DNA of 37,320 nt from an uncultured Brachyspira sp. (GTDB lineage Bacteria; Spirochaetota; Brachyspiria; Brachyspirales; Brachyspiraceae): NCBI GenBank assembly GCA_944392715.1, contig CALXXQ010000014.1, positions 1-37,320 of the forward strand. The letters are read 5' to 3'. The translations under genes were made by a program, and so were the position numbers. Every line of letters starts with the position of its first letter. Position 1 is the stretch's first letter. Below the pieces are notes generated by a model, which had not been told where the DNA came from, ran no database searches, and was given only the letters and a program-made list of their open reading frames with translations. Below, one piece after another: positions 24,355 through 33,167 of the stretch.

Positions 24355-25914
24355 TTAATCTACCTTTTTATAATGAGCCTTAAAATCCTCATCAAAATAA
24401 TAAAGCATATTCTCATCTTTTTCATGAGAATCATACCAAACCTGAGCAAAATAAGGATTTTTCTTAGCAAGCATATCAAAGTTCCAAGTATAATCAGGCA
24501 TACACTCTTCGCACCAATGTCCAGCCTTTATAACAGTAAATGGTGAAGCCTCAAATTCGTGACCTTCTGCACAAGCCCATTTTAATTTTGTATGCAAATC
24601 ACCTTTAGCCATGCTAGTACTTAGAAGTTTTCCTCCTCTAAACTCTGCAGCTTTTTTCAAATCTTCTAAATCTATTTCACTGTCTTTTTTACTTTCATCA
24701 TAACCATGATTAAGAAGTTTAGCATTCTTTATATCAAGCAAAGCTTTATAATCTATATAATTTCCTTCTGAGTCTTTATTTTCAAAAAGCAAATTGAAAT
24801 TCTCCCATTTTTTAGGAAGATTATCAAAAGCCTCTTCGCTTCCGAATGTAGCTATAACTTTTCCAGTCTCTCCGTTTCTTCTCCAATATGTAGGCGAATT
24901 AGGATGAGGTAAAAGCCTTTGTATAGCAAAGAATGATATTAAAGAAGGAGGCACTATTTTTCCAAATGAATAATACCAATGAGTCTTTCCTATTTCATTC
25001 CAATAGTCAGTAACAGATTCTTTCTGATAAGAGAATAATTCTTCTAATTTGTATCCGTCATAATACCAAAGTCCATGGAAATTTCTTGCAGCATTCCAAT
25101 TAGGCTTCATATATGTTTTAGTTGATCCGCCTATAAGTTTGAATCCATCATTAAATGTATCATAACCTATAAGTCTGTTTTCTGCCTTGCTTCCTAAATT
25201 GAAACAGCCTTTCCAGAAATAATCATCTAAATTGCCTTTTATATCCTCTTCAATGATCCTTTTCATCAAAAGTCCGCTGTCTCTTGCTGTTGCCCATTCA
25301 AGCGGTGCATTATAACAAGTATGGAACATTAATCCGTCGCTCATATTATCAGTAAGCATTCTGCTATGAAGCATTGCTGTTTGTCTTATAATAGCTCTAT
25401 TTTCTAATGATGAATCAAGAACATATCTTTCACCTTTTAATTTAGAAAAAGAATATGCATCATAAGGGCTTATTAATAAAGGATCGCCTACCCTACCCCA
25501 AGGATGTTTTTCATTTCTATTGCCATAAAGTGCTACAGTTGATATATGCACAAGTTTAGGGCGTTTATCTTTATCCATTGCCTCCAATATATCTACTATA
25601 TGCTTAACTCCTACAAAGTTTGTAAGATGCGCTAGTTTAGGATATTTATCAGATTTTGGAGGTATTACTGCTGCAAGATTAAGTACATAATGACTATCTT
25701 TAATTAACTTTTCGCAGTCTCCTCTTTCATATAAATAACCAGTAACTATCTCTACTCTATTTCTATATTGTTTTTTAATTTTTTCACCTATTTTTATGCT
25801 TTCTTTTCTTACAAGTACTTTTACAAGTTCAATATCTTCTATTTCCATTAATTGTCTTAATGTTTCCAGCCCCATATTTCCTGTAGCACCTGTTAAAGCT
25901 ATTGTATATTTCAT
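24355..25914 (-). CDS. NAD-dependent epimerase/dehydratase fused to a zinc-ribbon domain
   Basis: This 519-residue protein starts as an extended SDR (NAD-dependent epimerase/dehydratase family): nucleotide-binding GATGNMG (about 9-15), ALYGNRNEKHPWG around 145-157, and catalytic Y-x3-K in YDAYSFSKLKGE. The domain would end near residue 350. A C-terminal part (about 425-519) carries a treble-clef/zinc-ribbon pattern: CAEGHEF, then GHWCEEC after about 15 residues, a motif common in DNA- or RNA-binding zinc ribbons. Such a fusion is unusual for sugar epimerases. AAGGATTATGAT precedes the start. It leads the minus-strand run containing the methyltransferase, nuclease and EFR1 genes. Substrate is unknown. 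Confidence 0.85.
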   Translation of the reverse strand: MKYTIALTGATGNMGLETLRQLMEIEDIELVKVLVRKESIKIGEKIKKQYRNRVEIVTGYLYERGDCEKLIKDSHYVLNLAAVIPPKSDKYPKLAHLTNFVGVKHIVDILEAMDKDKRPKLVHISTVALYGNRNEKHPWGRVGDPLLISPYDAYSFSKLKGERYVLDSSLENRAIIRQTAMLHSRMLTDNMSDGLMFHTCYNAPLEWATARDSGLLMKRIIEEDIKGNLDDYFWKGCFNLGSKAENRLIGYDTFNDGFKLIGGSTKTYMKPNWNAARNFHGLWYYDGYKLEELFSYQKESVTDYWNEIGKTHWYYSFGKIVPPSLISFFAIQRLLPHPNSPTYWRRNGETGKVIATFGSEEAFDNLPKKWENFNLLFENKDSEGNYIDYKALLDIKNAKLLNHGYDESKKDSEIDLEDLKKAAEFRGGKLLSTSMAKGDLHTKLKWACAEGHEFEASPFTVIKAGHWCEECMPDYTWNFDMLAKKNPYFAQVWYDSHEKDENMLYYFDEDFKAHYKKVD

Positions 25915-26061
25915 ATCATAATCCTTTATTGATAGTAAACAAATTTAAAAAATTTACTATTTTTTTACATACTTTAAAAATAAACAGTTTTTATATTATG
26001 TAGTGTTATAATTATATAAGAGAATATAATTTTTGTAAATAATGTATTCAAAGGACCAAAA

Positions 26062-26889
26062 ATGAAATATTTTAAAACATTATATTTAATATTATTAAGC
26101 TTCATATTTATTACTCAAATATCTTTTGCTAAAAATAATGCTGAAGCATCTCAATTATTTAAATTAATAAATGATGAAAGGAAAAAATCAGGTCTTAATG
26201 AATACAAAACAGAAACTCAATTACAAAATGCCGCTGATCAAAGAGTAAAAGAAATAGCAAATGGAATAAGAAAATCAACTGCTTTGAAAGATAATAATAT
26301 ACAATTTGCTTCATACTCTGAGGGCTCTATTATAACAGATATGACAGTGGAGCAAGTATTTGCTCAAATGCTAAAATCTCAAAGAAATTTAATACTAAAT
26401 AATAAATTCACTCATGCTGCTGCTTCTGTATATGAAAGCAATGGTAAAAAATATTGGCTTATGATTTATGTAGTATCAAGAAATGACAGCATAATAAAAC
26501 AAGAATTAAATATACAAAAAGAGAGAGACAGAGTTGCTGAGTTATGCAATGAAGCTAGAAAACAAAATAATGTATCTGTATCTTTAATACTAGATGCAAA
26601 ATTAAGCGAAGCTGCCCAGAAAAGAGCTGAAGAATTAATAAAATTATTCTCTCATACAAGACCAAATGGTACATCATTTTCTACAGTATTAAAAGAATAT
26701 AATATAACTTATAAAGCATCAGGAGAGAATATAGCTAATGGACAATTTGATGCTGATGATGTTATGAAGTCTTGGCTTAATTCCCCTGGACATAGGGCAA
26801 ATATACTTCAGAAAAATTTTGTAAAAATTGGTGTCGGTGTATTTGAATATAATGGAAGATTATATTGGGTGCAGGTATTTACTGATTAA
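26062..26889 (+). CDS. Secreted protein with two CAP (SCP/PR-1) domains, the first degenerate
   Basis: This 275-residue exported protein has signal peptide MKYFKTLYLILLSFIFITQ followed by ISFA, probably cut after SFA. Residues about 30-145 look like a worn CAP domain (LFKLINDERKKSGLNEY opening, but without the conserved His and GENI motifs). Residues about 150-275 are a typical bacterial CAP domain: LCNEARKQNNVS, then FSHTRPNGTSF, GENIANG and SPGHRANIL, ending YWVQVFTD. CAP proteins are secreted or surface proteins of varied function, and some bind lipids. An AAGGACC site precedes the ATG. It is the last ordinary chromosomal-type gene before the repeat-rich region. Confidence 0.87.
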   Translation: MKYFKTLYLILLSFIFITQISFAKNNAEASQLFKLINDERKKSGLNEYKTETQLQNAADQRVKEIANGIRKSTALKDNNIQFASYSEGSIITDMTVEQVFAQMLKSQRNLILNNKFTHAAASVYESNGKKYWLMIYVVSRNDSIIKQELNIQKERDRVAELCNEARKQNNVSVSLILDAKLSEAAQKRAEELIKLFSHTRPNGTSFSTVLKEYNITYKASGENIANGQFDADDVMKSWLNSPGHRANILQKNFVKIGVGVFEYNGRLYWVQVFTD

Positions 26890-26910
26890 TAATACTTTTT
26901 ATCTTATTTA

Positions 26911-27230
26911 AAAACCCACCCTTTAGGTTTATTAATTATATCAACATTTTAAAATTTTATTTATATTAAATGCTTCAATTATAAAAGCATACCCACCCAA
27001 GTGATGATTAGATTTAGAATTTATCTAAACGCACGTTAAATGCATTTTAATATATTATTTAAATGTATTAATAATTAAACTTATATTTTTAGTTTTGTTC
27101 ACCGTGCGGTAAAAATATAACAAATTTAAATAGCACTTGGGCGGGTGCTATAATTTCTAATAATGCAATAAAGAAAATAAAAGTAACATTATTTATTTAG
27201 ATAAAATAGAATAAAGGGCGGGGATTTAAA
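26911..27230. repeat. Nested inverted-repeat element, copy A
   Basis: This 320-base intergenic element fills the 412-base gap before the Mrr-type gene. In an AT-rich background it carries six GC-rich clusters at 26915, 26992, 27030, 27103, 27139 and 27216: CCCACCC, CCCACCC, CGCACG, CGTGCG, GGGCGGG, GGGCGGG. The first pairs with the last, the second with the fifth and the third with the fourth, so the whole forms a long imperfect hairpin. Start-to-start spacing is mirrored: 77, 38, 73, 36, 77. The AT-rich arms between clusters also pair in part. It matches copies B and D in length, order and spacing. Confidence 0.88.
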
Positions 27231-27245
27231 ATAAAATAAAAAATA

Positions 27246-27274
27246 TTGTAAAAAAGCAATTATTAAAGTATGAT
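27246..27274 (+). promoter_or_regulatory. Probable promoter of the Mrr-type gene
   Basis: TTGTAA (27246-27251), a 17-base spacer and TATGAT (27269-27274) lie 27 bases before the ATG, just outside repeat copy A. Confidence 0.5.
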
Positions 27275-27301
27275 TTTTGTATACGGTTAGGAGTTTTATA
27301 A

Positions 27302-28189
27302 ATGGCACTTTTGAAATACAGAGATTATGATAAGTATGTATTAAAATTTTTCTATGAAATAAATAAACCAGCACATAGAAAAGATACTTATAACAAATTA
27401 AAAGAATATACAAATACAACTGAAGAAGATTTTAACTTAATAACAAAAAATGGATACAATAAATTTAATTCTAGAATTCATTGGTCTTTAGTTGTATTAA
27501 AAAAAGCCCAGTTAATAGAAAATATAGATAAGGGAATATATCAAATAACTGATTTCGTTAAAAAATTCTATGAAGAAAATCCTAATTTCGATTTTAAAAC
27601 ATTAAAAGAAAAAACGCCTTATTTAGAAAATAGCAAAAGTAATTCAGATGATGATGACATAGAAGAAATAGAAGATAAAAATAGAAATGAAATAGAAAAG
27701 AGTATTGAAGAATATTATGAGAGTGTAGAAAAAGATATACTAGACCGCTTGCAGTCTATGGGTGAAAGTAATGTCGATAAAGGTACTAAATTTGAAAATA
27801 TATGCTTAGAGCTGCTTGAGAAAATGGGTTATGGAAAAAAGTATAGAACAGGAGGAAGCGGAGACAGAGGAATTGACGGCACTCTTACTATGGATAAATT
27901 TGGTTTTGATATGATAGGTATACAATGCAAATGCTACAAAGAAAATAATAGAGTTAATGATACTGAAATAACCAAATTTGCACATGGTCTTAAAAATGTT
28001 AATGGTATAAACAGAGGAATTTTTATAACAACTTCAGATTATACTCCGCAGGCTAAAAAGGTTGTAGAAGAATTAAAAGATATAAAAATAATTTTAATTA
28101 ATGGATATAGGCTTGCTAAATATATGCGTGAATATGAAGTTGGAGTGAAAGTACTTGAAACAAGAAATATTTATGACGTTATAATATAA
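27302..28189 (+). CDS. Mrr-type restriction endonuclease
   Basis: This 295-residue protein has an N-terminal winged-helix domain as in Mrr (about 1-95), an acidic hinge (DDDDIEEIEDK, around 116-126), and a C-terminal Mrr catalytic domain. The nuclease residues are all present: E165 (KFENICLELL), D192 (GDRGIDGTL) and Q208-x-K210 (GIQCKCYK). The closing GIFITTSDYTPQAKKVV and NGYRLAKYM are family-typical. Mrr enzymes cut methylated DNA or act under stress. TTAGGAG is 8 bases before the ATG. It lies between repeat copy A and an ATPase/nuclease pair on the same strand, with a separate promoter for that pair. With a CCGG-type methyltransferase 3 kb away, it presumably does not cut that methylation. 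Confidence 0.92.
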   Translation: MALLKYRDYDKYVLKFFYEINKPAHRKDTYNKLKEYTNTTEEDFNLITKNGYNKFNSRIHWSLVVLKKAQLIENIDKGIYQITDFVKKFYEENPNFDFKTLKEKTPYLENSKSNSDDDDIEEIEDKNRNEIEKSIEEYYESVEKDILDRLQSMGESNVDKGTKFENICLELLEKMGYGKKYRTGGSGDRGIDGTLTMDKFGFDMIGIQCKCYKENNRVNDTEITKFAHGLKNVNGINRGIFITTSDYTPQAKKVVEELKDIKIILINGYRLAKYMREYEVGVKVLETRNIYDVII

Positions 28190-28315
28190 TATTTTTATAA
28201 ATTGTGCCTATATCTAAAAAATTAGATATAATTTTCATTCTTATATTATTTGAAGTAAATTTATGCATAATATGTTTACATAAGTATTATGTAATGATTT
28301 AAAATTTTTTTAATA

Positions 28316-28343
28316 TAGACAATTTTTATCTTTTAAGTATAAT
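28316..28343 (+). promoter_or_regulatory. Promoter of the ATPase/nuclease pair
   Basis: TAGACA (28316-28321), a 16-base spacer and a perfect TATAAT (28338-28343) lie 32 bases before the ATPase start. GGAG then sits about 7 bases before the ATG. Confidence 0.6.
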
Positions 28344-28375
28344 AAAATAGTTTTTACATAATTAATGGAGATAAT

Positions 28376-29656
28376 ATGCAGAAAATAATTATTAAAAATT
28401 TACTTATTGTGAAAGATTTTGAAATGGAAATTAACAAATTTAATTTAATTATTGGAGAACAATCTTCAGGCAAAAGCACAATAAGTAAAGCCATATTTTT
28501 CTTCAAAGAAATAAATACTCATATTAAATTTTATATATTCACTTATAAAAATAAAATACAATACAACATGAAAGAAATATATAATAATGTAATAAAAGAT
28601 TTTTTTATAAGCATATTTGGCAAATTAGAGAATATAGATGATGATTTATATTTGAAATATATATACAAATATAATACTTATATAGAAATCACAAAAAAAA
28701 ATAATAATTTATATATTAATTACAGTGAAAATATAATAATATTTTTTAATAAATTAGAAATTGATATAAAAAAACTTTTTGAAGAATATTTAAATGTTAA
28801 TAGTTCGATAAGATTTGAAGATATTTTTGAAGGAGGAATAGGTAGAGAAATAGACGATTTTTTTGACAATGAGTCAATGACCTATTATATACCTGCCTCA
28901 AGAAGTTCTATAGCATTATTAAATAATCAAAGAACCAGACTTGATTATGATACAATAGATTTTATATTTTATACTTTTATTGCACTCCTTGAAAGAATAG
29001 AATTTTTATTAAAAGACGGAACTAAAAATTTTATAAAGAATATTAATGATAGTAATAAAAAAATAATTCTCAATAAAATGAATAAAAAAATAGAAAAATA
29101 TATGGGCGGAGAATATTTTTGCGATGATAAATTTGGGTATATAAAATTAGAAAATAATAAAAAAATACCTGTAGATAAAATATCATCTGGACAGCAGGAA
29201 ATATTATGGCTTTTAAATGTTTTGCTAGGTATAACATGGCTAAATAAAAAAAATCAATTTGTTATAATAGAAGAACCTGAAGCTCATCTGTATCCAAAAA
29301 TGCAAAAAGAAATTATAGATTTTATTGTTAATTTTATGAATATGACTAATAGCAGTATTTTAATTACAACTCATAGCCCTTATATATTAACAAGTACAAA
29401 TAATTTGCTTTATGCTGGAAAATTAAAAGAAAATTACAAAGAAAAAATAGAAATAATTAATAATGTTGTAGGTAAATATGGTGCTATTAATCCTAATGAA
29501 ATAAATGCTTTTAAATTATACTTAAATGATTTTAGATATACAAATCTTATTAATGAGGAAAATGAAATTAACTGTGAAGAAATAGACGATGTATCTAATA
29601 CTATTAATGAAACATATACAAAATTGTTTGATATGGAATTGAATAATGGACAATAA
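28376..29656 (+). CDS. AAA/ABC-type ATPase of the OLD/AAA_15 group, probable defence component
   Basis: This 426-residue ATPase belongs to the SMC-like group seen in OLD, Septu and PARIS defence systems. It opens KIIIKNLLIVKDFEMEINKF with Walker A GEQSSGKST (27-35). The ABC signature SSGQQE is near 270, Walker B with the EEPEAHLYP signature near 298-306, and the H-loop TTHSPYIL near 330. The insert between them is helical, as expected for a short coiled coil. There is no TOPRIM domain after the ATPase core, unlike OLD/GajA, so the effector must be a separate protein. The next gene overlaps by 11 bases and encodes a nuclease-like protein. GGAG and a good promoter precede it. Confidence 0.9.
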   Translation: MQKIIIKNLLIVKDFEMEINKFNLIIGEQSSGKSTISKAIFFFKEINTHIKFYIFTYKNKIQYNMKEIYNNVIKDFFISIFGKLENIDDDLYLKYIYKYNTYIEITKKNNNLYINYSENIIIFFNKLEIDIKKLFEEYLNVNSSIRFEDIFEGGIGREIDDFFDNESMTYYIPASRSSIALLNNQRTRLDYDTIDFIFYTFIALLERIEFLLKDGTKNFIKNINDSNKKIILNKMNKKIEKYMGGEYFCDDKFGYIKLENNKKIPVDKISSGQQEILWLLNVLLGITWLNKKNQFVIIEEPEAHLYPKMQKEIIDFIVNFMNMTNSSILITTHSPYILTSTNNLLYAGKLKENYKEKIEIINNVVGKYGAINPNEINAFKLYLNDFRYTNLINEENEINCEEIDDVSNTINETYTKLFDMELNNGQ

Positions 29657-30155
29657 TTATGAACTATTAAAAAAAGATAATATAAAAACTTTATCAGATG
29701 CCCAAACAAAACTTTATATAAAAGCAGAAAATGATATTTTTATTATAAAAGTTGATAATGGTATATTTAAAGATGATGTAAAAAAATGCGATTACTTAAC
29801 ATATAGGGAAAAAGAAGTTTCTAATTTTATAGAATTAAAAGGTTCAAAAATAGATAAAGCATATATTCAAATTATAGAAACAATAAAAAATATTTCAAAC
29901 AATAATAAATTAAAACATTTAACAGATACGAAAGAATTAAAAGCTTATATAGTTAGTAAGGAAAAAAATAAAATTCCCAAAGGTATAGAAAATAAAGCTA
30001 AAGAATTAGCAAAAATTTTATATACTAAATCTAAAATAAGACCAGATAATATGATTGATTTAATTAAATATGTTCTTGTAGTTACTAATAATGATAAAAG
30101 ACAATCTAGCATAAATAGAATAATATGTTCATATAAAAATCCTCTAATATTATAA
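29646..30155 (+). CDS. Small PD-(D/E)XK nuclease-like protein paired with the ATPase
   Basis: I do not know a named family for this 169-residue protein, but its core reads as a PD-(D/E)XK fold: strand IFIIKVDNGI, D49 (KKCDYLTY), then E63-x-K65 (NFIELKG), followed by the helix KIDKAYIQIIETI. This D...ELKG-x3-KA-x2-Q layout resembles small nuclease-like proteins with an ELKG-type core. Residues 90-169 are helical and basic. The gene begins inside the ATPase gene (11-base overlap, weak Shine-Dalgarno), so the two are translationally coupled and probably form a complex: ATPase sensor plus nuclease effector. No signal peptide is present. Activity is inferred, not shown. Confidence 0.78.
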   Translation: MDNNYELLKKDNIKTLSDAQTKLYIKAENDIFIIKVDNGIFKDDVKKCDYLTYREKEVSNFIELKGSKIDKAYIQIIETIKNISNNNKLKHLTDTKELKAYIVSKEKNKIPKGIENKAKELAKILYTKSKIRPDNMIDLIKYVLVVTNNDKRQSSINRIICSYKNPLIL

Positions 30156-30275
30156 TATAATTGTCATTTTTTATAGTTACTATATATTACAATTTTAACT
30201 GCTATACTATACAACTTTCAATATTAAAATTAGTACAATGATATATCTTTTAAATTTGAATTTTATAAACAAATA

Positions 30276-32234
30276 TCAATTAAATAAATTTTCTAAAATC
30301 AAAATACTTCCATACATAAATCTATTTAATAAATGTTGATTATTTTCATTTTTACCTTGAATTGAAACTTTAATATTGATTTCATCTGTATAATTTATAT
30401 GTATATCAAATTGAGAATCTATATACAATGATAAACCGCTGTTATTGTCTAAATACTCATAACCATTTACAAATTGATAATCATTTGAAATCTCTTTAAA
30501 AGAAAACTTATTTATAAAATTTTTTAATTTAGATAATGTTATATTAATATCATTATATTTATAAAATTCTTTTTCTAAATTATCAATAATTTGAAGCTGT
30601 TTAATAGGCTGTACTATTTCATAATCATATAATTGTTTAATCCATTTTTTTATTAAATCACTGCTCATTTCTAAAGGAGAAGCCAAACTTACAAAATTAT
30701 TTTCATTTAATATTATATAATTATCATCAGAATCAATATAACTTCCATCACCTAAATATCTAAAAGTTGTTATAAAATTATTATTTTCATCATATAGATT
30801 CCAAATTAATTCTATAGAATAACAGCTCAAAAATGAATTATAAATATAAATATTTCTCCAAAATAAATAATTATATTTCCTTCCATTCATTATGAGTAAT
30901 AATATTTTCTCTCTTTCTCTCTTTATTACATTCTTTATTTCTTTTTTCATAAAACTGATTTCAGATTTTAATTCCTTAGGAAAAATTTTAGGAATAGTTT
31001 TTAGTATTTTATCTTTTTCAATTATATCAATATCCATATTTGAATTAAGAGATATCTTATATTCTTTATCTTCTATATGTATAATTCTCTCACCATTTTT
31101 ATCAAGTCCAAAATCAGGAATAAGTAAATCACTCAATTCTTCTCTGCTTACTTTCATTTTATCAGCTATTGTATCAAGAGCGAAATTTGAAGCATTTCTT
31201 ACACTTTTAATCTTTGATTTTCTTGTCATTTCATCTAATAAACTTAATGCATATTTTCCGTCATTTAAAGCAAGTATATAAATATAATAAGAACGAGGAT
31301 AAAATTCTTTGCCCTGAATACTTTTAGAATAATCTTTAATAATATTTCCATTTCCATATATACCGCATATTATTCTTGAAGCAATTTTACTCCTATCATT
31401 TTCAAATATTTTATACGCTGAATTTCTAAAACTATCAATATCTATTAAATCTATTATATTATCTATTGTTTTTAATCTTCTTACATTATCTTTGATTTTT
31501 AAATAACTGCCGTAAATAAACTTTATAATCTTTATATCAATTTTTTTATTTTTATCTTTTGTAAAAACATTATAATCATCTTTAATAAATTTTAAACTTT
31601 TATCAAAAGATTCTTCATAATTATCAGCAACATAATTTTCAGCTTCTTCTATATTTTTAAAACTAATTTCATTATCAGATTCTATACTTTCTCTATATTC
31701 TATTATACTTTTAAGTTCATTATAATATTCTTTTTCTAATTTTATTCTAAATGATATAATTCTTCTATTATTGGAATTAATTATTGATTTATATATATCT
31801 ATTATACTTATATCTTTTATTTTATTAAAATCCTCAAAATATAAATTAACTCTTAAATTAATAGGCAATTTTTTTATATCAATATCTTTATTAAAAACAT
31901 CATAAGCTTCTTTCACATTATCAAGATTCCATTTATTAGGATATTTATTAAAATTTGAAGCACCTAAAAACATATAATTAATTTTCTTTAAACTTTGAGT
32001 ATTCCAAGAGTTTAAATCACAATTAAAATATTGAGCATTATTAAACATCAAACTCATATCTGTAACTTTTGAAGTATTCCAAGTTTCAATACCTTCAAAA
32101 TTTTTTCTTTTACTATTTCTGAATAATTCGCTCATATTTGTGATATTACTTGTATCAATATCATAAAGAGAAATACTTTCATCATCTATTAATTTTTTTA
32201 ATTCTTCTTTTGTTTTAGGTTTATATTTTTGCAT
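30276..32234 (-). CDS. DUF285 repeat protein fused to a MolR/DUF4132 C-terminal region
   Basis: This 652-residue protein lacks a signal peptide, so it is probably cytoplasmic. It opens QKYKPKTKEELKKLIDD and has about three DUF285 (BspA-type) repeats in residues 15-110 (VTDMSLMFNNAQYFNCDLNSW). A helical region follows. From about 300 it matches the MolR/DUF4132 layout: LSLLDEMTRKSKIKSVRNAS, DLLIPDFGLDKNGER, then FRYLGDGSYIDSDD and the hallmark SPLEM...W...L.DYEIVQPIKQL (about 510-550). DUF4132 proteins usually carry a WGR or LRR N-terminus, and their role is unknown. The paralogue at the right edge matches the C-terminal region. It lies 19 bases downstream of the HAD gene on the same strand. 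Confidence 0.85.
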   Translation of the reverse strand: MQKYKPKTKEELKKLIDDESISLYDIDTSNITNMSELFRNSKRKNFEGIETWNTSKVTDMSLMFNNAQYFNCDLNSWNTQSLKKINYMFLGASNFNKYPNKWNLDNVKEAYDVFNKDIDIKKLPINLRVNLYFEDFNKIKDISIIDIYKSIINSNNRRIISFRIKLEKEYYNELKSIIEYRESIESDNEISFKNIEEAENYVADNYEESFDKSLKFIKDDYNVFTKDKNKKIDIKIIKFIYGSYLKIKDNVRRLKTIDNIIDLIDIDSFRNSAYKIFENDRSKIASRIICGIYGNGNIIKDYSKSIQGKEFYPRSYYIYILALNDGKYALSLLDEMTRKSKIKSVRNASNFALDTIADKMKVSREELSDLLIPDFGLDKNGERIIHIEDKEYKISLNSNMDIDIIEKDKILKTIPKIFPKELKSEISFMKKEIKNVIKREREKILLLIMNGRKYNYLFWRNIYIYNSFLSCYSIELIWNLYDENNNFITTFRYLGDGSYIDSDDNYIILNENNFVSLASPLEMSSDLIKKWIKQLYDYEIVQPIKQLQIIDNLEKEFYKYNDINITLSKLKNFINKFSFKEISNDYQFVNGYEYLDNNSGLSLYIDSQFDIHINYTDEINIKVSIQGKNENNQHLLNRFMYGSILILENLFN

Positions 32235-32253
32235 ATATCTAAATTATTTTTTA

Positions 32254-33096
32254 TTATAGTAAATTATATATATCATCTATTTTAACAATATTTTTCTTAT
32301 TTTCTATTTCATATACATCTGTTTCTATTAATAGAGTTTTAAGATAAGGAATTTTTACTATATCAGTATCTCTGTCCCCTATCATAAAAGAATTAAATAA
32401 ATCTATATTATATTTTTTTGATGCAAGCAAATGCATTCCAGCTTCAGGCTTTCTCAATACTGATAATATATTATAAGGTTCAACATGTCCCTTTATATGA
32501 TATGGACAATAATAAAAATCATCTATAATAGCACCATTATTTTTATATTCTTCGTATAAATAATTATGAACATTATTAACATCTTCATTAGTATAATAAT
32601 TATATGATACTCCAGCCTGATTTGTTGTTACTATTGTTATATATCCTTTTTCTTTAGCATACTTAATTATATTTATAAATTCTTTTTTTATTTTTACTCT
32701 GTCTATCGTTCCTATATATCCCACATCTTCCATTAATACACCGTCTCTATCTAAAAATAATGCTTTATTAATTTTCTTATTTTTATCAGCAAAATATGAT
32801 GGTATACCATATAATACATTCTTTTGAAATGCATTATCTATTAATTCATCTATATATTTTTTATTTTCTGATATTTCATTTTCTGTATATATTTTATTAT
32901 TATAAATTAAAATATTATTATTAAATGAATATCCAGATAAAATATTTTCTATATCATTTTTTATTATTTTATAATTTTTATCTATTGTGTATAATTTATT
33001 TCTAATTTTAGAATCAATATTAAAATCAAGAGCAATTAAAACAGAATCATTTTCAATATTATTATAGAAGTTTAAAAAGAAATTTTCTTTATTCAT
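32254..33096 (-). CDS. HAD-family phosphatase, GmhB-like, with lost zinc ligands and an N-terminal extension
   Basis: In this 280-residue protein residues about 110-280 follow histidinol-phosphatase/GmhB: nucleophile and acid D116, D118 (FLDRDGVL), TTNQAGVS at 157-164, K216 (RKPEAGM) and D241, D245 (MIGDRDTDI). GmhB removes the 7-phosphate of heptose 1,7-bisphosphate. The zinc site of GmhB (CPHH, then CxC before RKP) is mostly gone: here CPYH (197-200) and SVL (212-214). The first 110 residues are an unrecognised extension. All phosphatase residues remain, so activity on a different phosphate ester is possible. AGGAAA precedes the start. Upstream is repeat copy B, and 19 bases downstream is the DUF285-DUF4132 gene. 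Confidence 0.85.
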   Translation of the reverse strand: MNKENFFLNFYNNIENDSVLIALDFNIDSKIRNKLYTIDKNYKIIKNDIENILSGYSFNNNILIYNNKIYTENEISENKKYIDELIDNAFQKNVLYGIPSYFADKNKKINKALFLDRDGVLMEDVGYIGTIDRVKIKKEFINIIKYAKEKGYITIVTTNQAGVSYNYYTNEDVNNVHNYLYEEYKNNGAIIDDFYYCPYHIKGHVEPYNILSVLRKPEAGMHLLASKKYNIDLFNSFMIGDRDTDIVKIPYLKTLLIETDVYEIENKKNIVKIDDIYNLL

Positions 33097-33167
33097 AATA
33101 TTATTTCCTAAATAATTATTTTTAAGTTTAATTCAAAATAAAATTTTAATCAATAATACTATAAAAT

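Noticed and set aside
30892-31281. Open frame antisense to the DUF285-DUF4132 gene, hydrophobic product
   Set aside because: It has a Leu/Ile/Phe/Ser-rich shadow composition, no ribosome site, and lies opposite a conserved region.
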